Source of the DNA: Apteryx mantelli
Lineage: Eukaryota > Chordata > Aves > Apterygiformes > Apterygidae
Direction of reading: 5' to 3'
Length of the DNA stretch: 64,000 bases
Assembly (NCBI RefSeq): GCF_036417845.1
Contig: NC_090010.1
Coordinates: 4,196,503-4,260,502 of the forward strand
Part shown: positions 57,541 to 64,000 of the stretch, piece by piece
Layout: the number at the start of each line of letters is the position of its first letter
Position numbering within the stretch: the first letter of the stretch is position 1
Translations under genes and position numbers: made by a program
Notes under the pieces: generated by a model
What the model was told of the DNA's origin: nothing
The model's input: only the letters and a program-made list of their open reading frames with translations
Database searches by the model: none

Positions 57541-60500
57541 GCCAATGTGAGCCCGTGCAAGCCCGTAGAGGCCCGTGCGAGCCCGTAGAAGGCCTATGCG
57601 AGCCCGTAGAGGCCCGTGCGAGCTTGTGCGCGCCCGTGCGAGCCCGTACGAGCCCGTAGCAGGCCTCTGCGAGCCCGTAGAGGCCCGTGCGAGCTTGTGC
57701 GAGCCCGTAGAGGCCCGTGCGAGCCCGTACGAGCCCGTACGAGCCCGTAGGAGGCCTCTGCGAGGCCGTAGAGGCCCGTGCGATCTTGTGCGAGCCCGTG
57801 TGCGCCCGTACGAGCCCGTACGAGCCTGTAGGATGCCTCTGCGAGCCCGTAGAGGCCCGTGCGAGCTTGTGCGAGCCCGTGCAGGCCCGTGCGAGCCCGT
57901 ACGAGCCCGTACGAGCCCGTAGGAGGCCTCTGCTCGCCCGTAGAGGCCCGTGCGAGCTTGTGCGAGCCCGTGCGCGCCCGTAGCAGGCCATTGCGAGCCC
58001 GTAGAGGCCCGTGCGAGCTTGTGCGAGCCCGTGCGCGCCCATGCGAGTCCGTACGAGCCCGTACGAGCCCGTAGGAGGCCTCTGCCCGCCCGTAGAGGCC
58101 CGTGCGAGCTTGTGCGAGCCCGTGCGGGCCCGTACGAGCCCGTACGAGCCTGTAGGATGCCTCTGCGAGCCCGTAGAGGCCCGTGCGAGCTTGTGCGAGC
58201 CCTTGCGAGCACGTACGAGCCCGTACGAGTCCGTAGCAGGCCTCTGCGAGCCCGTAGAGGCCCGTGCGAGCTTGTGCGAGCCCGTGCGCGCCCGTGCGAG
58301 CCCGTGCGAGCCCGTACGAGCCCGTAGGAGGCCTCTGCGAGGCCGTAGAGGCCCGTGCGAGCTTGTGCGAGCCCGTGCGCGCCCGTTCGCGCCCATGCGA
58401 GCCCGTACGAGCCCGTAGCAGGCCTCTGCGAGCCCGTAGAGGCCCGTGCGAGCTTGTGCGAGCCCTTGCGCGCCCGTACGAGCCCGTACGAGCCCGTACG
58501 AGCCCGTAGGAGGCCTCTGCGAGCCCGTAGAGGCCCGTGCGAGATTGTGCGAGCCTGTGCGCGCCCGTGCGCGCCCGTACGAGCCCGTACGAGCCCGTAG
58601 GAGGCCTCTGCCATCCCGCAGAGGCACGTGCGAGCTTGTGCGAGCCCGTGCGCGCCCCTGCGAGCCCGTACGAGCCCGTAGCAGGCCTCTGCGAGCCCGT
58701 AGAGGCCCGTGCGAGCTTGTGCGAGCCCGTGCGCGCCCGTGCGAGCCCGTACGAGCCCATACGAGCCCGTAGGAGGCCTCTGCGAGCCCGTAGAGGCCCG
58801 TGCGAGCTTGTGCGAGCCCGTGCGCGCCCGTGCGAGCCCTTACGAGCCCGTAGGAGGCCTCTGCGAGCCCGTAGAGGCCCGTGCGAGCTTGTGCGAGCCC
58901 GTGCGCGCCTGTACCAGCCCGTACGAGCCTGTAGGATGCCTCTGCAATCCCATAGAGGCCCGTGCGAGCTTGTGCGAGCCCGTGCAGGCCCGTGCGAGCC
59001 CGTACGATCCCGTATGAGCCCGTAGCAGGCCTCTGCGAGCCCGTAGAGGCCCTGTGCGAGCTTGTGCGAGGCCGTGCGAGCCCGTACGAGCCCGTACGAG
59101 CCCGTAGCAGGCCTCTGCGAACCCGTAGAGGCCCGTGCGAGCTTGTGCGATCCCGTGCGCGCCCGTACGAGCCCGTACGAGCCCGTAGGAGGCCTCTGCG
59201 AGCCCGTAGAGGCCCGTGCGAGCTTGTGCGAGCCCGTGCGAGCCCATGCGAGCCCGTACGAGCCCGTAGGAGGCCTCTGCTCGCCCGTAGAGGCCCGTGC
59301 GAGCTTGTGCGAGCCCGTGCGCGCCCGTGTGAGCCCGTACGAGCCCGTACGAGCCCGTAGGAGGCCTCTGCGAGCCCGTAGAGGCCCGTGCGAGCTTGTG
59401 CGCGCCCGTGCGAGCCCATGCGAGCCCGTACGAGCCTGTAGGAGGCCTCTGCTCGCCCGTAGAGGCCCGTGCGAGCTTGTGCGCGCCTGTGCGAGCCCGT
59501 ACGAGCCCGTACGAGCCCGTAGGAGGCCTCTGCGAGCCCGTAGAGGCCCGTGCGAGCTTGTGCGAGCCCGTGCGCGCCCGTGCGAGCCCGTACGAGCCCG
59601 TACGAGCCCGTAGGAGGCCTCTGCGAGCCCGTAGAGGCCCGTGCGAGCTTGTGGGAGCCCGTGCGTGCCCGTGCGAGCCCTTACGAGCCTGTACGAGCCC
59701 GTAGGAGGCCTCTGCTCGCCCGTAGAGGCCCGTGCGAGCTTGTGCGAGCCCGTGCGCGCCCGTAGCAGGCCATTGCGAGCCCGTAGAGGCCCGTGCAAGC
59801 TTGTGCGAGCCCGTGCGCGCCCATGCGAGTCCGTACGAGCCCGTACGAGCCCGTAGGAGGCCTCTGCGAGCCCGTAGAGGCCCGTGCGAGCTTGTGCGAG
59901 CCCGTGCGCGCCCGTGCGAGTCCGTACGAGCCCGTACGAGCCCGTAGCAGGCCTCTGCCCACCCGTAGAGGCCCGTGCGAGCTTGTGCGCGCCCGTGCGA
60001 GCCCATGCGAGCCCGTACGAGCCCGTAGGAGGCCTCTGCGAGCCCGTAGAGGCCCGTGCGAGCTTGTGCGAGCCCGTGCGCGCCCGTGCGAGCCAGTACG
60101 AGCCCGTAACAGGCCTCTGTGAGCCCGTAGAGGCCCGGGCGAGCTTGCGCGAGCCCTTGCGAGCCCATGCGAGCCCGTACGAGCCCGTAGGAGGCCTCTG
60201 CGAGCCCGTAGAGGCCCGTGCGAGCTTGGCGAGCCCGTGCGCGCCCGTGCGAGCCTGTACGAGCCCGTAGCAGGCCTCTGCGATCCCATAGAGGCCCGTG
60301 CGAGCTTGTGCGAGCCCGTGCGCGCCTGTGCGAGCCCGTACAAGCCCGTACGAGCCCTTAGCAGGCCTCTGCGAGCCCGTACGAGCCCGTGCGAGCTTGT
60401 GCGAGCCCGTGCGAGCCCGTACGAGCCCGTACGAGCCCGTAGCAGACCTCTGCGAGCCCGTAGAGGCCCGTGTGAGCTTGCGCGCGCCCGTGCGCGCCCA

Positions 60501-63500
60501 GGCGAGCCCGTACGAGCCCGTAGGAGGCCTCTCCCCGCCCGCAGAGGCCCATGCAAGCTTGTGAGAGCCCGTGCGCGCCCGTGTGAGCCCGTACGAGCCC
60601 GTACGAGCCCGTAGGAGGCCTCTGCCCGCCCGTAGAGGCCCGTGCGAGCTTGTGCGAGCCCATGCGTGCCAGTACGAGCCCGTACGAGCCCGTAGCAGGC
60701 CTTTGCGAGCCCGTAGAGGCCCGTGCGAGCTTGTGCGCGCCCGTGCGCGCCCGTGCGAGCCCATACGAGCCCGTAGGAGGCCTCTGGGAGCCCGTAGAGG
60801 CCCGTGCGAGCTTGTGCGAGCCCGTGCGCGCCCGTGCGAGCCCGTACGAGCCCGTACGAACCCGTAGCAGGCCTCTGCGAGCCCGTAGAGGCCTGTGCGA
60901 GCTTGTGCGAGCCCATGCGCGCCCGTGCGAGCCCGTACGAGCCCGTAGGAGGCCTCTGCCTGCCAGTAGAGGCCCGTGCGAGCCCGTACGAGCCCGTACG
61001 AGCCCGTAGGAGGCCTCTGCGAGCCCGTAGAGGCCCGTGCGAGCTTGTGCGAGCCCGTGCGCGCCCGTAGCAGGCCATTGCGAGCCCGTAGAGGCCCGTG
61101 CGAGCTTGTGCGAGCCCGTGCGCGCCCATGCGAGTCCGTACGAGCCCGTACGAGCCCGTAGGAGGCCTGTGCCCGCCCGTAGAGGCCCGTGCGAGCTTGT
61201 GCGAGCCCGTGCGGGCCCGTACGAGCCCGTACGAGCCTGTAGGATGCCTCTGCGAGCCCGTAGAGGCCCGTGCGAGCTTGTGCGAGCCCGTGCGCGTTTG
61301 TGCGAGCCCGTACGAGCCCGTAGGAGGCCTCTGCTCGCCCGTAGAGGCCCGTGCGAGCTTGTGCGCGCCTGTGCGAGCCCATGCGAGCCCGTACGAGCCC
61401 GTAGGAGGCCTCTGCTCGCCCGTAGAGGCCCGTGCGAGCTTGTGCGCGCCTGTGCGAGCCCATGCGAGCCCGTACGAGCCCGTAGCAGGCCTCTGCGAGC
61501 CCGTAGAGGCCCGTGCAAGCTTGTGCGAGCCCGTGCGAGCCCGTACGAGCCCGTACGAGCCCGTAGCAGGCCTCTGCGAGCCCGTAGAGGCCCGTGCGAG
61601 CTTGTGCACGCCAGTGCGCGCCCGTGCGAGCCTGTACGAGCCCGTAGGAGGCCTCTGCCATCCCGCAGAGGCCCGTGCGAGCTTGTGCGAACCCGTGCGC
61701 GCCCGTGCGAGCCCGTACGAGCCCGTAGGAGGCCTCTGCGAGCCCGTAGAGGCCCGTTCGAGCTTGTGCGAGCCCGTGCGCGCCCATGCGAGCCCGTACG
61801 AGCCCGTAGGAGGCCTCTGCGAGCCCGTAGAGGCCCGTGCGACCTTGTGCGAGCCCGTGCGCGCCCGTGCGAGCCCGTACGAGCCCGTACGAGCCCGTAG
61901 GAGGCCTCTGCGAGCCCGTAGAGGCCCGTGCGAGCTTGTGCGAGGCCGTGCGAGGCCGTGCGAGCCCGTACGAGCCCGTAGGAGGCCTCTGCGAGCCCGT
62001 AGAGGCCCGTGCGAGCTTGGCGAGCCCGTGCGCGCCCGTGCGAGCCTGTACGAGCCCGTAGCAGGCCTCTGCGATCCCATAGAGGCCCGTGCGAGCTTGT
62101 GCGAGCCCGTGCGCGCCTGTGCGAGCCCGTACAAGCCCGTACGAGCCCTTAGCAGGCCTCTGCGAGCCCGTACGAGCCCGTGCGAGCTTGTGCGAGCCCG
62201 TGCGAGCCCGTACGAGCCCGTAGCAGACCTCTGCGAGCCCGTAGAGGCCCGTGTGAGCTTGCGCGCGCCCGTGCGCGCCCAGGCGAGCCCGTACGAGCCC
62301 GTAGGAGGCCTCTCCCCGCCCGCAGAGGCCCATGCAAGCTTGTGAGAGCCCGTGCGCGCCCGTGTGAGCCCGTACGAGCCCGTACGAGCCCGTAGGAGGC
62401 CTCTGCCCGCCCGTAGAGGCCCGTGCGAGCTTGTGCGAGCCCATGCGTGCCAGTACGAGCCCGTACGAGCCCGTAGCAGGCCTTTGCGAGCCCGTAGAGG
62501 CCCGTGCGAGCTTGTGCGCGCCCGTGCGCGCCCGTGCGAGCCCATACGAGCCCGTAGGAGGCCTCTGGGAGCCCGTAGAGGCCCGTGCGAGCTTGTGCGA
62601 GCCCGTGCGCGCCCGTGCGAGCCCGTACGAGCCCGTACGAACCCGTAGCAGGCCTCTGCGAGCCCGTAGAGGCCTGTGCGAGCTTGTGCGAGCCCATGCG
62701 CGCCCGTGCGAGCCCGTACGAGCCCGTAGGAGGCCTCTGCCTGCCAGTAGAGGCCCGTGCGAGCCCGTACGAGCCCGTACGAGCCCGTAGGAGGCCTCTG
62801 CGAGCCCGTAGAGGCCCGTGCGAGCTTGTGCGAGCCCGTGCGCGCCCGTAGCAGGCCATTGCGAGCCCGTAGAGGCCCGTGCGAGCTTGTGCGAGCCCGT
62901 GCGCGCCCATGCGAGTCCGTACGAGCCCGTACGAGCCCGTAGGAGGCCTGTGCCCGCCCGTAGAGGCCCGTGCGAGCTTGTGCGAGCCCGTGCGGGCCCG
63001 TACGAGCCCGTACGAGCCTGTAGGATGCCTCTGCGAGCCCGTAGAGGCCCGTGCGAGCTTGTGCGAGCCCGTGCGCGTTTGTGCGAGCCCGTACGAGCCC
63101 GTAGGAGGCCTCTGCTCGCCCGTAGAGGCCCGTGCGAGCTTGTGCGCGCCTGTGCGAGCCCATGCGAGCCCGTACGAGCCCGTAGGAGGCCTCTGCTCGC
63201 CCGTAGAGGCCCGTGCGAGCTTGTGCGCGCCTGTGCGAGCCCATGCGAGCCCGTACGAGCCCGTAGCAGGCCTCTGCGAGCCCGTAGAGGCCCGTGCAAG
63301 CTTGTGCGAGCCCGTGCGAGCCCGTACGAGCCCGTACGAGCCCGTAGCAGGCCTCTGCGAGCCCGTAGAGGCCCGTGCGAGCTTGTGCACGCCAGTGCGC
63401 GCCCGTGCGAGCCTGTACGAGCCCGTAGGAGGCCTCTGCCATCCCGCAGAGGCCCGTGCGAGCTTGTGCGAACCCGTGCGCGCCCGTGCGAGCCCGTACG

Positions 63501-64000
63501 AGCCCGTAGGAGGCCTCTGCGAGCCCGTAGAGGCCCGTTCGAGCTTGTGCGAGCCCGTGCGCGCCCATGCGAGCCCGTACGAGCCCGTAGGAGGCCTCTG
63601 CGAGCCCGTAGAGGCCCGTGCGACCTTGTGCGAGCCCGTGCGCGCCCGTGCGAGCCCGTACGAGCCCGTACGAGCCCGTAGGAGGCCTCTGCGAGCCCGT
63701 AGAGGCCCGTGCGAGCTTGTGCGAGGCCGTGCGAGGCCGTGCGAGCCCATGCGAGCCCATACGAGCCCATACGAGTCCGTAGCAGGCCTCTGCGAGCCCG
63801 TAGAGGCCCGTGCGAGCTTGTGCGAACCCGTGCGAGCCCATGCGAGACGAGCCCGTACGAGCCCGTACGAGTCCGTAGCAGGCCTCTGCGAGCCCGTAGA
63901 GGCCCGTGCGAGCTTGTGCGAGCCCCTGCGCGCCCGTGCGAGCCCATACGAGCCCGTACGAGCCCGTAGGAGGCCTCTGCGAGCCCGTATAGGCCCGTGA
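57541..64000. repeat. 6.5-kb tandem array built from a 10-bp motif (GAGCCCGTAC)
   Basis: The array runs to the window edge. The basic motif is 10 bp, GAGCCCGTAC or GAGCCCGTGC. These are grouped into units marked by GGAGGCCTCTGC and GAGGCCCGTGCGAGCTTGTG. Unit spacing is mostly 91 bp, with 61- and 81-bp forms (start-to-start steps seen at 58264, 58355, 58446, 58537, 58709; 59550, 59641, 59732, 59793, 59884). That implies on the order of 70 units. It lies in CYP27B1 intron position or replaces upstream exons. Because 10 and 91 are not multiples of three and stops are rare, both strands carry long open frames that are not genes. Confidence 0.97.
60180..63749. repeat. 1.78-kb tandem duplication inside the 10-bp array
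   Basis: 60180-61968 and 61969-63749 are near-identical. Private variants recur at a fixed offset: the 1-bp-short GCGAGCTTGGCGAGCC at 60220 and 62011, CCCTTAGCAGG, GCGCGTTTGTGCGAG, TTGTGCACGCCAGTG. The offset is 1791 bp at the left end and 1781 bp after one 10-bp motif is lost from copy two (near 62205). Confidence 0.93.

Noticed and set aside
57594-63947. A 2117-codon open frame on the minus strand, with 1386- and 533-codon relatives and many + strand frames, inside the array
   Set aside because: They arise because the 10-bp motif contains almost no stop codons in any frame. Units of 91 bp shift frame each time, several frames are open at once, and there are no domains, introns or start context. 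Treated as repeat DNA.
57541-64000. CRISPR-like or bacterial repeat array
   Set aside because: There are no unique spacers between repeats, the units are direct variants of one 10-mer, and the context is a vertebrate chromosome.

Overview
The window is vertebrate nuclear DNA and almost certainly from a bird. Every gene is split by GT/AG introns. Base composition is very GC-rich and gene-dense, as on an avian microchromosome. The transposons seen are CR1 LINE 3' ends with the ATTCTGTG tail typical of sauropsid CR1. Gene order matches human 12q13-q14: DTX3, B4GALNT1, OS9, AGAP2, TSPAN31, CDK4, CYP27B1. No bacterial or viral gene system is present.

Layout: DTX3 (+) lies at 547-2264 and its 5' end may extend beyond the left edge. 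B4GALNT1 (-) is at 4264-8900. OS9 (+) is at 12161-17980 behind a CCAAT/E-box promoter. A C1GALT1-like galactosyltransferase (+) is at 19763-21981, followed by a 21-bp minisatellite, a CR1 LINE end, a broken copy of its last exon and another minisatellite. AGAP2 (-) is at 26777-36359 with 19 coding exons, and has an alternative first exon at 40360-40519. A secreted EndoU-family ribonuclease (-) is at 41883-44234. TSPAN31 (+, 45494-49197) and CDK4 (-, 50650-52952) converge tail to tail. The last exons of CYP27B1 (-) are at 56948-57520. A tandem array built from a 10-bp motif fills 57541 to the right edge and contains a 1.78-kb internal duplication.

Exon coordinates were set from splice sites, reading phase and family resemblance. 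Conceptual lengths match the families closely: CDK4 303 aa, OS9 668, B4GALNT1 530, AGAP2 1207, TSPAN31 218. The genes do not form a pathway; this is conserved synteny. They cover Notch-related ubiquitin ligation (DTX3), ganglioside and O-glycan synthesis (B4GALNT1, C1GALT1-like), ER quality control (OS9), PI3K/Arf signalling (AGAP2), membrane organisation (TSPAN31), cell cycle (CDK4) and vitamin D activation (CYP27B1).

The main oddities are: CYP27B1 looks degraded (altered heme loop, a 1-nt frame break, a lost splice donor) and abuts the array; two genes not found at these positions in the human order occur here (C1GALT1-like and EndoU-like); MARCHF9 is not seen between CDK4 and CYP27B1; most introns and spacers carry their own private minisatellite.
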